This document shows, in pieces, positions 8,583 to 17,900 of a stretch of 64,000 nt of DNA. Source of the DNA: Planctomycetaceae bacterium (GTDB lineage Bacteria > Planctomycetota > UBA1135 > GCA-002686595); contig WYBT01000041.1 in assembly GCA_011525785.1 (NCBI GenBank), positions 1-64,000 on the forward strand, given 5' to 3'. The translations under genes were made by a program, and so were the position numbers. The notes under the pieces were generated by a model. That model worked only from the letters and a program-made list of their open reading frames with translations. It did no database searches and was not told where the DNA came from. Every line of letters starts with the position of its first letter. The first letter of the stretch is position 1.

Positions 8583-9569
8583 ATGAACTCCGCCGCTTCG
8601 CACTCGCTGTTGTTCCCGCTCGCCCTGTTCGCGCTCCCGCTGGCTTGCAGCGCGCGCACCGAAGAGGCCGCCGCCGTCGCCGCGCCCTACGAGTGGGAGC
8701 GCCTCTCCGAGCGCGGCCCGTTCGAGGCGAGCTACAACTTCCCCGTTCACGTGACGCCCGCGGGCGAGTTCGTCCTGCTGCACAGCCGCGGCACGTGGAC
8801 TTCGCGCGACGGCGCGAGCTGGACGAAGAGCGATCTGCCTTACTGCGGCATCAACAGCGCGTACCTCGCCCACGTGCAGCACGACGGCGCGAGCTGGGCG
8901 CTGGGCTTGCTCGAAGGCGATTACACGCGCTTTCGCGTCGAGCCGCGCATTCAGCGCACGCGCGACTGGCGCGAGTGGGAGCAAGTCGGCGTCTCCACGA
9001 CGCTGCCGCAGGTCGTGTTCTACGCCGCGTGCAGCTTCGACGGGGCGCTGTGGATCCTCGGCGGCCACGACGGTCGTGCAGCGAGCGCCAGCGTGTGGCG
9101 TTCGCGCGACGGCCTGGAGTGGCAGCGCGTCGTCGAGCGCGCGCCGTGGTCACCGCGCGCCGGCGCCTCGGCGATCGTGTTCCGCGGACGGCTGTTCCTG
9201 ATCGGCGGCGGCGAGGTCGACGGGCCGACCGCCAACGACGTGTGGTCGAGCGCCGATGGCCTCGAGTGGCGGCGCGAGTGCGCGTCGATCGCCGCCGAGG
9301 CGCCGGTCGGCTTCGAGCCGATCGAGTTCGACGGCAAGCTCTGGCTGGTCGGCGCCAATCGCTCCGGCGCGTTCACGAGCGGGATGCTGGTCTCCGACGA
9401 TGGCGTCGCGTGGCGCGCGCAGTCCGCGCCCTGGTCGCCGCGCGGCGGCGTCGCGGTCTGGAAGAGCGGCGATTCGCTCTACCTGACCGGCGGGAAGTTC
9501 TCGATCGAGCGCAACGGCTCGCACGAGTTCGTCTACAGCAACGACGTGTGGCGCATGCGCCGCAAGTAG
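8583..9569 (+). CDS. Kelch-like beta-propeller lipoprotein
   Basis: Predicted 328 aa. The signal peptide ends in a lipobox (LPLAC, Cys about residue 21), so the mature protein should be lipid-anchored. The body is a series of blades repeating VWRSRDGLEWQR-type and LFLIGGGEV-type units, such as ALWILGGHDGR and VWSSADGLEWRR, as in kelch/galactose-oxidase-central-domain propellers of about six blades. No catalytic residues are evident, so binding is more likely than an enzymatic role. It converges on the aspartyl-protease gene with a single base between the two stop codons, leaving no room for a separate terminator. Confidence 0.82.
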   Translation: MNSAASHSLLFPLALFALPLACSARTEEAAAVAAPYEWERLSERGPFEASYNFPVHVTPAGEFVLLHSRGTWTSRDGASWTKSDLPYCGINSAYLAHVQHDGASWALGLLEGDYTRFRVEPRIQRTRDWREWEQVGVSTTLPQVVFYAACSFDGALWILGGHDGRAASASVWRSRDGLEWQRVVERAPWSPRAGASAIVFRGRLFLIGGGEVDGPTANDVWSSADGLEWRRECASIAAEAPVGFEPIEFDGKLWLVGANRSGAFTSGMLVSDDGVAWRAQSAPWSPRGGVAVWKSGDSLYLTGGKFSIERNGSHEFVYSNDVWRMRRK

Positions 9570-9570
9570 T

Positions 9571-11127
9571 TCACGGACGGCGTTCGACGAAGCCCACGCG
9601 CTCGCGCGGGTAGTCGAAGATCAACTCGAACGGCTCGAGCAGCTTGCCGCCGATGTTGCCCCACACGTAGTCGTTGGCGAGTGCGCCCTTGTCTTCGACA
9701 GCGAAGGAGGCCGGCAGCGCTTCGAAGACTCGCCCGCCCAGCTCGAAGCGCGAGAGCACGCCCTCGCGCGTCGCTACGAAGCCGCCGACGCCGCCGGACT
9801 TGCTCTCGTGCGTCTCGCGGCCCTCGAGCAGCTTCAAGTCGGCCACGACCTGGTAGTGCAGCGTGACCGTGTCGCTCGCAGCGCCCGTGTCGATCAGGAA
9901 CACGCCCTCGCGGCCTTCGAAGCTCGCGTCGACGCATGGCCGGCGGCCGTAGATCCAGGCCTTCGACCAGACCGTGTTCGCAGGCGCGGCGAAGCGCGCC
10001 GGGTCGTGGAGCGCGATGCGGCTCGAGGCCATGTCGACTTCGGCCACGCAGCGCGACAGGAGCTCGTAGCCCAGGATGCCGCCGACCGGCACGCCGAAGT
10101 GCTGCTCGAGGAAGGCGAGGTCCAGCTCGATGAACACCGGGTTGGCGACGCGCACGGGGCCGATGGCGAGCTCGCGCGCGCGCCACAGGTGCGTGGTGTT
10201 CGAGCCGCCGATGCCGGTGGCCACGATCTCGCCCAGCGGACCCGCGAGCCCTTCGGTCGCGCCCTTGGAGATGCAGTTCGTGCCCGCGCCGCTGTCGAAG
10301 ATGAACCAGCCGCGATCGACGCCGTCGATGAGCGGGTGCACGAGCAGATGGCCTGACTTGACGCGTTTGACCTCGAGTTGCGGCGCAACGTTGGCGTCGA
10401 AGCGCGTGTCGACCGGCGCGGCGAGCCGCGCTGAGAACCAGGCCTCGTCCGCAGTGGCCACGACGCGCGCGGACTCGGCCGTGTAGCTGCGCTGCATGCC
10501 CTGGTCCCGCGTCATGAGCGAGCCGGGGAAGGCGAAGCCCTCGACGACACGCCAGTCGGAGAAGGCCCACTGACTGCGCTCGCCGTCGGTCCCGAAGCGG
10601 ACCGCCACCGGCCTCGAGCTGCGCGCATCTAGCTCCAGCACGCCGTGTTGGATGCCGTCGACGTGCCGGAACGCGAGCGCCAGGCGTTCCGCAGGCGCTT
10701 GTCCGAGCAGTTCGAACTGCAGGCGCGAGCCCGGCATGCACCAGCGGCCGGTCTTGAACAGCTCCTCGAGTTCGGCGCTCGTCGCATCGCCCAGGCACAG
10801 CTCGCGCGGCGTGTCGTTCCAGTCGCGCGACCAGCGCCGCACGCCGTCGAAGCCGCTCTTCTGACCGAGCGCGCCGTCCAGCAGCTCGAACACGCGGCCC
10901 CGCGCGTCGAAGCGCAGCGTGTGGCGCGTGTCGAGCCCGAGCCAGCGCGTCTTGCCGAGCACTTCGACGGCTGCGCCGCGGCGCGCGAGCTCATCCCAAC
11001 CCAGCGCGCGGCGCGCTTGCGCGAGGGTGGTTTCGAGCGGCGAATCCGCGCTCGGCTCGCTCCGCGAAGGCGGCGCGGAGCAGCTTGCGAGCAGCGTGAG
11101 TGCGAGCGAGGCGAGGGTCGGATTCAT
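9571..11127 (-). CDS. Retropepsin-like aspartyl protease lipoprotein with two D[ST]G motifs
   Basis: Predicted 518 aa. The signal peptide has lipobox LLASC (Cys about residue 16). Residues about 25-240 form an outer-membrane-lipoprotein-like beta region of unknown role. The rest resembles gag-pol/pepsin-like proteins in tandem: FDSGAGTN with Asp 278, then IDTGAASD with Asp 413, each followed by the hydrophobic-Gly pattern (GILGYELL, GNIGGKLL) expected downstream of the active Asp. Both halves of an active site could therefore come from one chain, whereas retropepsins normally dimerise. Its ATG overlaps the stop of the HTH regulator as ATGA, so the two are translationally coupled. The DSG in place of DTG in the first half may affect activity. 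Confidence 0.83.
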   Translation of the reverse strand: MNPTLASLALTLLASCSAPPSRSEPSADSPLETTLAQARRALGWDELARRGAAVEVLGKTRWLGLDTRHTLRFDARGRVFELLDGALGQKSGFDGVRRWSRDWNDTPRELCLGDATSAELEELFKTGRWCMPGSRLQFELLGQAPAERLALAFRHVDGIQHGVLELDARSSRPVAVRFGTDGERSQWAFSDWRVVEGFAFPGSLMTRDQGMQRSYTAESARVVATADEAWFSARLAAPVDTRFDANVAPQLEVKRVKSGHLLVHPLIDGVDRGWFIFDSGAGTNCISKGATEGLAGPLGEIVATGIGGSNTTHLWRARELAIGPVRVANPVFIELDLAFLEQHFGVPVGGILGYELLSRCVAEVDMASSRIALHDPARFAAPANTVWSKAWIYGRRPCVDASFEGREGVFLIDTGAASDTVTLHYQVVADLKLLEGRETHESKSGGVGGFVATREGVLSRFELGGRVFEALPASFAVEDKGALANDYVWGNIGGKLLEPFELIFDYPRERVGFVERRP

Positions 11128-11732
11128 CGGGTCGGAGTCCTGGCGCTGCGGGAGCGGGGAGTGGGGGCGAGCGGCGCGAGCGCGAAGGCGAGGGCGTGCA
11201 ACTCGGCGCCGCGCCGCGGTTGGCCTTGAACCAGCAGTTGGGCGGCGGCCTCCAGGTGCTCTCGCACGGCGGTCAGCTCGTCGGGCGTGAGCCAGCCCTT
11301 CACGCGCGCGCACCAGGTGTTGCGATCCGCTCGACGCGCGTAGCGCGCGGTTCCGCCTTCGACGGCCGCGCGCAGGTCGCGTTCGGCGATGCGCAGCACC
11401 GAGCGCGTGAGCGCGAGCAGGTCGCGGCGTTCGCTCGCGTTCTGCGGCTCGAAGTCGAGGATCAGCCGCCCCGGCGTGTCGTACAGCGCCTCGTCGCGCG
11501 CGCCCGAGCGCTGCACGCCGCGCTTGACGATCAGGCCGACGCGCTCGAGGGCGCGCACGTGGTAGTAGAGCGAGTCGGGCGCGCGGCCGAGCAGCTCGCC
11601 GAGCGCGGCGATCGAGCAGGGACCAGCGGCTTGCAGGGCGTCGACCAGCTCCTGGCGCGCGGGCGAGCGCAGCGCGCGCACCTGGCGCGCGTGGCGCAGC
11701 GGGAAGTCGGGGCGGGAGGCGGCGCGCTTCAT
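11124..11732 (-). CDS. Winged-helix (ArsR/MarR-like) transcriptional regulator
   Basis: Predicted 202 aa. Residues about 20-80 form a winged helix-turn-helix: SPARQELVDALQAAGPCSIA, then LGELLGRAPDSLYYHVRALE (recognition helix) and GLIVKRG (wing). This matches the HTH_20/ArsR type. The rest is helical and contains a conserved-looking YDTPGRLILDFEPQ stretch as in planctomycete and bacterial regulators of this class. There is no obvious metal site. It is the first gene of a two-gene unit and its TGA overlaps the ATG of the aspartyl protease lipoprotein, so it may control or be co-expressed with the protease. Target and signal are unknown. Confidence 0.83.
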   Translation of the reverse strand: MKRAASRPDFPLRHARQVRALRSPARQELVDALQAAGPCSIAALGELLGRAPDSLYYHVRALERVGLIVKRGVQRSGARDEALYDTPGRLILDFEPQNASERRDLLALTRSVLRIAERDLRAAVEGGTARYARRADRNTWCARVKGWLTPDELTAVREHLEAAAQLLVQGQPRRGAELHALAFALAPLAPTPRSRSARTPTR

Positions 11733-11820
11733 GCTGAAAAAAGAGTATGAATTTCAACAGCGTGCGCCAGCCCCGCCGCACGGGTTCGACGCAATCCGAA
11801 CGCTGCGCCCGCGCCTCAGC

Positions 11821-13524
11821 TCAAGGCTCGAACACCACCGCCAACCCGTCCGAGAGGTTGGTGGTCTTGGGGGCCGGCGGGTCGCGGAACCAGCCCTGGG
11901 CCCACAGGCTGTCGCCGCTGGCGAAGGGCGTGCCGAGCGCGCCAGGGGTGGCGCCGATGAAGGCGTTCCAGTCGAGGCTGAGCACGCCGTTGCACTGCGC
12001 GTTCACTCCGCCCGTCGACTGGGCCGCAGTGCGCTGCGTCGGCGTTTTGACGCACAGAAAGCTCGTGCTGCTCGTGCTCCAGGGCGTCGCGAGCGGCCCG
12101 CTCACTCCGTAGAAGACCAGGCCCAGCTTCTGGCCCTCGACGTTCGACACTTGGATGGAAAACGGCGTGGCGAGGCTGGCGCTGGGCGAGCCTACGCCCG
12201 CGATCGACGGCGTGCAGCCGTTGGTGGTCGTGCCGGCGGTGCAGTAAGCGCTCGTCGCGCCGGTCATCTCGATCAGGATCGCGGCCTGCCCGCTTCCCGC
12301 CAGCACGCCTTCGAAGATCAGCCAGCGGCCGTCGGGGCTGACCATGAAGTTCTCCTGCACGCTGGCGATCGAGGTGAGCAGCTGGCCGTTGATCACGCTC
12401 ACGCCCTCTTGGACGAGCAGTTGATCGTTGCGGTAGATGCCGGTGTCGCGGCTGGTGTCCGGGTCGTTCCAGTCGCCGAACCAGTACAGGTTGCCGGCGT
12501 CGTCGAGGTCGATCGCGCCGGTCCCAAAGCTCGTCAGCGTCCAGCCGCCGCTCACGCCCGGCGCGAGGTCGCCTTCGCGCGCGGCGACTGCGCCATTGCG
12601 GACGATCACGTTGTCATCCGTCGTCGGCGCGTCGAGCAGCCCGGTGAATGCGTACGCGCCGAAGTTGTTGAGCGCGACGCGCTGCGAGGTGCTCAGGCTC
12701 GACCAGTTGCGGCCAGCGACGGGCGAAGGCGCGCCTTCCTGCGCGAGCAACGTCGAGTCGAGGTAGATCACGCCGTCGCTCGTCGTGGCGCCGTTGAGGT
12801 CGGCGATGAAGAGCGCCTGGCCGAGGTCGTTGACGTCCCAGCCGTGCGGGCCGGTGGCGAAGTCGGCCACGGTTTCGGTCTGGCCCGGCAGCAGGTCGCC
12901 TTCCTTGGCGAGAACCGTCTCGGAAAGCAACGCGCCGCTCGAGCTGACCAGCAGTCGCACGAGCGCGCGGTCGACCGTGGAGGCGATCGCGACGTCGTCG
13001 ATGCTCGCCATCACGAGCACCAGGTTCGAGTCGGCGATCTTGGCCCCGAAGAAGCCGATGTACGGCGTGCCCGCTGTGAACTGCGGAGCGAGCGAGACTG
13101 AGCCCTCCTGGATCACCAGCGTGTTGTCGAAGTAGATGCCGCTGTCGGTGGTGCTCGTGGCGCCGTCGAGGAAGTAGTTCCAGGCCCAATTGCCCGCGGC
13201 GGAGATGCGCGCGCCGCCGGAGCCGAAGGAGCTGATCGTCGCGCCGGCTGGGGCCGCGAGCGCATCGCCCTGCCGCGAAGCGAGCGCGCCATTGCGCAGC
13301 ACGACCTGGTCCGCGTCGGTGTTCGCGTTGTCGGTGTCGGCCTCGACCATCCACACGCCGCCGTTCGCCACGGCCACGGTCTCGATCGTGGTCACCAGGC
13401 CGACGCCGGGCACGCTGTCGCCGCCCTTGGCGGGAATGGTGAAGCTCGTCTGCACCTGCGCCGAGGCGAGTGGCGTGAACCAAGCGGCGAAGACGACGGT
13501 GCGCGGCGTGGGTTGATTCAGCAT
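11821..13524 (-). CDS. Secreted beta-propeller-like protein with four-Cys C-terminal module
   Basis: Predicted 567 aa. The signal peptide ends at ASAQVQ (about residue 23). Residues 24-420 repeat a pattern of short beta units around phrases such as VVLRNGALASRQGD, LVIQEGS, LAKEGDLLPG and VIVRNGAVAAREGD, which looks like a propeller or beta-solenoid of at least six units. Residues 427-567 are the C-terminal module also present in four other genes here: YCT, then NGC, QKLGLVFYG, FLCV, QCNG, DWN and RDP in order. GGAG lies about 9 nt upstream of the ATG. No catalytic motif is visible. Probably an extracellular structural or binding protein. Confidence 0.82.
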   Translation of the reverse strand: MLNQPTPRTVVFAAWFTPLASAQVQTSFTIPAKGGDSVPGVGLVTTIETVAVANGGVWMVEADTDNANTDADQVVLRNGALASRQGDALAAPAGATISSFGSGGARISAAGNWAWNYFLDGATSTTDSGIYFDNTLVIQEGSVSLAPQFTAGTPYIGFFGAKIADSNLVLVMASIDDVAIASTVDRALVRLLVSSSGALLSETVLAKEGDLLPGQTETVADFATGPHGWDVNDLGQALFIADLNGATTSDGVIYLDSTLLAQEGAPSPVAGRNWSSLSTSQRVALNNFGAYAFTGLLDAPTTDDNVIVRNGAVAAREGDLAPGVSGGWTLTSFGTGAIDLDDAGNLYWFGDWNDPDTSRDTGIYRNDQLLVQEGVSVINGQLLTSIASVQENFMVSPDGRWLIFEGVLAGSGQAAILIEMTGATSAYCTAGTTTNGCTPSIAGVGSPSASLATPFSIQVSNVEGQKLGLVFYGVSGPLATPWSTSSTSFLCVKTPTQRTAAQSTGGVNAQCNGVLSLDWNAFIGATPGALGTPFASGDSLWAQGWFRDPPAPKTTNLSDGLAVVFEP

Positions 13525-13592
13525 GGCTTCGGGCTCCGGATCGAGGTCGAGAGCCCCAGTTTTAACCGTGCTGCGCTCGTGTGGAGCGAAAC

Positions 13593-13630
13593 AGCGCCCG
13601 CGATGCCGCTGCGTGCGGCTCGCGGGCGCT
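13593..13630 (-). terminator. Strong hairpin downstream of the msr gene
   Basis: Perfect 11-bp outer arms (agcgcccgcga / tcgcgggcgct) enclose a further 5-bp stem (gccgc / gcggc) around a short loop. Read on the minus strand it lies about 60 nt after the msrB-msrA stop and is followed by GTTTCG, so the U-tract is weak. A terminator is the most likely role. Confidence 0.5.
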
Positions 13631-13650
13631 GAGTGAGGCGAAGAGAAGGG

Positions 13651-13703
13651 TTGCGCGGGTCAGTCGCGCAGCTGTGCTCAACCTTGCGCGGGTCAGTCGC
13701 GCA
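13651..13703. repeat. 20-bp direct repeat, each copy a small palindrome
   Basis: The sequence ttgcgcgggtcagtcgcgca occurs at 13651-13670 and again at 13684-13703. Each copy can fold (ttgcgc / gcgcaa-type arms around ggtcagt). The second copy covers the last codons and stop of the msr gene, so the first looks like a partial duplication of the gene's 3' end, in tandem with the hairpin at 13593. Confidence 0.7.
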
Positions 13704-14778
13704 AGTAGTGGCACGTATACCCGCCCGGGTTCTTCACCAGGTAGTCCTGGTGGTAGCCCTCGGCGGGCCACCACTTCGCAGCGGGCTCGAGTGTCGTCAC
13801 GATCGGCTTCTTCCACTTCAACTCGGCCGCGGCAATGGCCTTCTTGGCGGCCGCGAGCTGCGCCTCGTTCGCGTAGAAGATCGCCGAGCGGTACTGCGTG
13901 CCGCGGTCGTTGCCCTGGCGATTGAGCGTCGTGGGGTCGTGCATCTTGAAGAACCACACGAGCAAATCGTCGTAGCTGAGCTTGGTCGGGTCGAACACCA
14001 CGCGCACCGCCTCGGCGTGGCCGCTGGCGCTGTCGTGCGTGTCGTCGTACTTGGGGTTCTCGAGATGGCCGCCCGTGTAGCCGACCTCGGTCTCGAGCAC
14101 GCCGGGGATCTTGCGGATGATGTCTTCCATGCCCCAGAAGCAGCCGCCCGCGAGCATCGCGACCTCGCTCTTCGCGGCGGCCTTGGCCGACGTCGCGTCG
14201 CTCGCGCTCTTGCCGAACAGGCTCGCGTACTGCCCCAGGCCTTCCTTCTCGAGGTCTTCGGCCGGCACGAAGCGCAGCGCGGCCGAGTTGATGCAGTAGC
14301 GCAACCCCGTCGGCCGCGGGCCGTCTTCGAACACGTGGCCCAGGTGCGAGTCCGCCGAGCTCGAGCGCACCTCGACGCGCACCATGCCGTGCGACAGGTC
14401 GCGCACTTCGCTGACGGCAGCGTTCTCCAGCGGTTTGGTGAAGCTCGGCCAGCCCGTTCCGGAGTCGAATTTGTCGGTCGAACTGAACAGCGGCGTGCCG
14501 TCGACCACGTCGACGTAGATGCCGGGCTTCTTGTTGTCCCAGTACTCGTTCTGGAACGCGCGCTCGGTGCCGTTCTTCTGCGTCACTTCGAATTGCAACT
14601 TGGTCAGGCGCTGCTTGAGTTCGTCCATGTTCTTCTCGGCTCGGACAGGGCGCTGGTCGGGGGAGGGTGCTGTGCTGCTCGTCTGCGGCTCCTGCACGCT
14701 GTGTCGCGCGCAGCCGGCGGCGACGGACAGGACGAGGGCGAGCAGGGCCCCGAGGGCGATCCAGTTGGTGGTCGTCAT
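13693..14778 (-). CDS. msrAB: Lipoprotein peptide-methionine sulfoxide reductase, MsrB-MsrA fusion
   Basis: Predicted 361 aa. The chosen ATG at 14778 opens a signal peptide with lipobox VAAGC (Cys about residue 22), so the enzyme should be lipid-anchored outside the cytoplasm. MsrB is first: SGTGWPSF and the catalytic Cys 162 in RYCINSAALRF; it lacks the usual zinc CxxC. MsrA follows: GGCFWGMED with catalytic Cys 213 and the C-terminal GYTCHYLRD whose Cys is a likely resolving residue. Together they reduce R- and S-methionine sulfoxide in oxidised envelope proteins. The electron donor would have to be an exported thioredoxin-like protein; none is adjacent. It diverges from the subtilisin gene. 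Confidence 0.93.
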   Translation of the reverse strand: MTTTNWIALGALLALVLSVAAGCARHSVQEPQTSSTAPSPDQRPVRAEKNMDELKQRLTKLQFEVTQKNGTERAFQNEYWDNKKPGIYVDVVDGTPLFSSTDKFDSGTGWPSFTKPLENAAVSEVRDLSHGMVRVEVRSSSADSHLGHVFEDGPRPTGLRYCINSAALRFVPAEDLEKEGLGQYASLFGKSASDATSAKAAAKSEVAMLAGGCFWGMEDIIRKIPGVLETEVGYTGGHLENPKYDDTHDSASGHAEAVRVVFDPTKLSYDDLLVWFFKMHDPTTLNRQGNDRGTQYRSAIFYANEAQLAAAKKAIAAAELKWKKPIVTTLEPAAKWWPAEGYHQDYLVKNPGGYTCHYLRD

Positions 14779-14960
14779 GGTTTCTCGTGAAGGGTGGTCG
14801 TCGGCGACGGCGCTCAGGGCCTTCGAGTCGCGCACGCGCTCGGATGCGCCGGAGTATCGCACCGTTTCTGGGAAGCTGGAGCGAGAGGGCGCGCAGGTCA
14901 TTGTGCCCCGGGCCGACCTCGCTAGCCTTCTGCCTGGTCCCTCTGCCCCCAGGAGGCAAA

Positions 14961-17900
14961 ATGAGATTTGTCAGGAACTGGATCGTTGGATCGAGTCTGT
15001 TCTTGTCCCTCACGGCCGGCGCGCTCGCGCAGCGCGCGCTCGACGTCGAGTCGAGCCCGCCGGATCTTTCGCCGAGTGTTCCGGCGAGCGATCCCGCGCC
15101 CGAAGCTCTGCCGGACGGATTCGTCGCAAGCGGCATCTTCCACCGGCTGCGGCTGGACGCCGCGGACCCGCTGATCGGCGAGTTGCTCGCCACAGGAGCG
15201 GTACGACGCTTCGAAGACTACGGATCGTTCGTCACGGTCGAGGTCGCCACGCCACGCGCGGGCGGCCTCGCTGCGCTTTTGGCGCGCGGCGCCCAACTGG
15301 TCGATGAACAGACCTGGGTCGGCTTCAACGGCTACCTGCTCGACGGAGCGGACGCGCGCGCGAGCCAGGCGGTGCTCGACACAATCCCCGAGGACCTGCG
15401 CGCGCCGCGCGGCGACTTCGAGCGCGAAGAGCGGCGCATGCGACTCGTGCAGTTCGACGGCCCCGTCAAGGACGAGTGGTTCCAGACGCTGGCGCAGACC
15501 GGCGCGTTCGTCGTGACCTACGCGCCGCACAACACGTACGTCGTGATCGTCGACCAGGCCTCGAGCGCCGCGCTCGACGGGCTGCGCGCCAAGCCCTACG
15601 TGCTCACCGTCGGCGAGTACGAGCCGGCCTTCAAGCTGCGCCGCGAGCTGCGGCCGCCGCAACTGGACTACAGCGCGTTCCAGCGCGTGATCGTGCAGGT
15701 CGTGGCCGACGGCCGCGAGGAAGCGTTCGTAGGCGAGTTGTCCGCCCGCGCGGTCGAACTGCACGGCGCTCCGCACGCGGTGCTCAACTACGTCAACGTC
15801 GAGGTGACGCTCGACGGCGCCAACATCGTCGACCTCGCGCGCGACTCGAGCGTGTTCGCCATCGAACCCGTGTACGAAGCGCGCCTGTTCGATGAAGCGC
15901 AGGGCCAGATCATGGCCGCGAACATGAATGCGGCGAACACGCAGCCGACGGGGCCGGGCTACCTCGCCTGGCTGCAGGCGCAGGGCTTCCCCGGGCCGAA
16001 CAATCCGTTCGCGTTCTCGGTCGACGTGCACGACGACGGCGTCGACCGTGGTTCGACCACCGACGTCAACACCGAGTTCCGCGTCGACGGACTCGCCGCG
16101 GGCGCGAGCCGCGTGGCCTACAACAACAACTACACGACCGACGCCACGGCGGACGGCCGCGCGGGTCACGGCAACATCAACGCCTCGATCATCGGCGGCT
16201 ACAACACGTCGACGGGATCGGCGTTCGAGGACGCGAGCGGCTACCAGTACGGGCTGGGCATCGCGCCCTGGGTGCGCATCGGCAACTCGAAGGTCTTCGC
16301 CAACTCCGGCGCGGGCCAGTTCAACCAGCCGACCTCGACGCGCATGGCCAACGCCTACAACGCGGGCGCGCGCATCAGCTCGAACTCGTGGGGTTACACC
16401 TCGGGCAACGCCTACAACGCCGACACGCAGGCCCACGACGCGCGCGTGCGCGACGCGGTGACGGGCACGGCGGGCAACCAGGAGCTCTCGATCATCTTCG
16501 CGGCGGGCAACAGCGGTTCTGCGGCCGGTACGGTCAATCCGCCGGGCACCGGCAAGAACGTGCTGACCGTCGGCGCGAGCGAGAACTTCCGCCAGACCGG
16601 CACGGACGGCTGCGGCACCGGCAACACCGGCGCGAACAGCGCGATGGACATCATCGCGTTCTCCGGCCGCGGTCCGACCAGTGACTCGCGCAAGAAGCCC
16701 GAGATCATGGCGCCGGGCACGCACGTCCAAGGCGCCGCGAGCCGCGCGACGGGCTACGACGGCACGGGCGTGTGCAACCAGTACTGGCCGTTGGGGCAGA
16801 CCCTGTACTGCTGGTCGAGCGGCACGAGCCACTCGACGCCGGCGGTCGCGGGTTTCGCCGCGTTGATCCGCCAGGACTACCTCAACAACGCGCTCCCGGC
16901 GCCTAGCCCGGCGATGCTCAAGGCAGAGATCGTCTCGGGCGCGACCTACATGAACGGTGTCGGCGCAAACGACACGCTGTTCTCGAACAACCAGGGCTTC
17001 GGCCTGACGAACATGGCGCGCACCTTCGACTCGGCGGCGCGCCTGCGCGTCGACCAGACCCAGGTGCTCGGCGCGACGGGCGCGACGTACACGACCAGCG
17101 GCTCGATCTCGAGCAGCGCGCTGCCGTTCCGCGTCGCGCTGGTGTGGACCGACGCGCCGGGACCGACGACGGGCAACGCCTTCGTCAACGACCTCGACCT
17201 CGAGGTGACGGTCAACGGCACGCTGTACCGCGGCAACGTGTTCAGCGGCGCCAACTCGATCTCGGGCGGCGTGGCGGACATCCGCAACAACACCGAGTGC
17301 GTGTTCCTGCCGGCCGGCACGAGCGGCTCGTTCTCGATCACGGTGCGCGGAACCAACATCGCCGGCGACGGCGTGCCGGGCAACGCGGACACGACCGATC
17401 AGGACTTCGCGCTCCTGGTCTACAACGGCTCGGCGAGCGCGCCGACGCCGGACTACTCGCTCTCGGCTTCGCCGACGTCGCGCACGATCACGGCGGGAAC
17501 GTCGACGACCTACACGATCACGAGCACGCCCTCGAACGGATTCGCGAGCAACATCACGTTGTCCGCGACGCCGGCGATCAGCGGAGTCACGTGGTCCTTC
17601 TCGCCCAACCCGATCTCGGCCAGCGGGTCGAGCACGCTGACGGCGACCACGACCACGGGTGCGACCCCGGGGACCTACAACGTCACCGTGACCGGCACGA
17701 GCGGCGCGCTCACGCGCACCACGAGCGTGCAGCTCACGATCAACGCTCCGGCGACGCCGAACTTCACGCTCTCCGCCACTCCGGCGTCCAGCAGCGTGAC
17801 GGCCGGCGGCTCGGCGGGCTTCACGGTCTCGAGCGCGGCTAGCGGCGGTTTCGCCAGCAACATCACGCTGTCGGCCACGCCGGCGATCAGCGGGGTGAGC

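Noticed and set aside
11781..11800. gggttcgacgcaatccg, resembling a tRNA T-arm
   Set aside because: The flanking bases do not form a 5-bp T stem, and no acceptor or anticodon arm is present.
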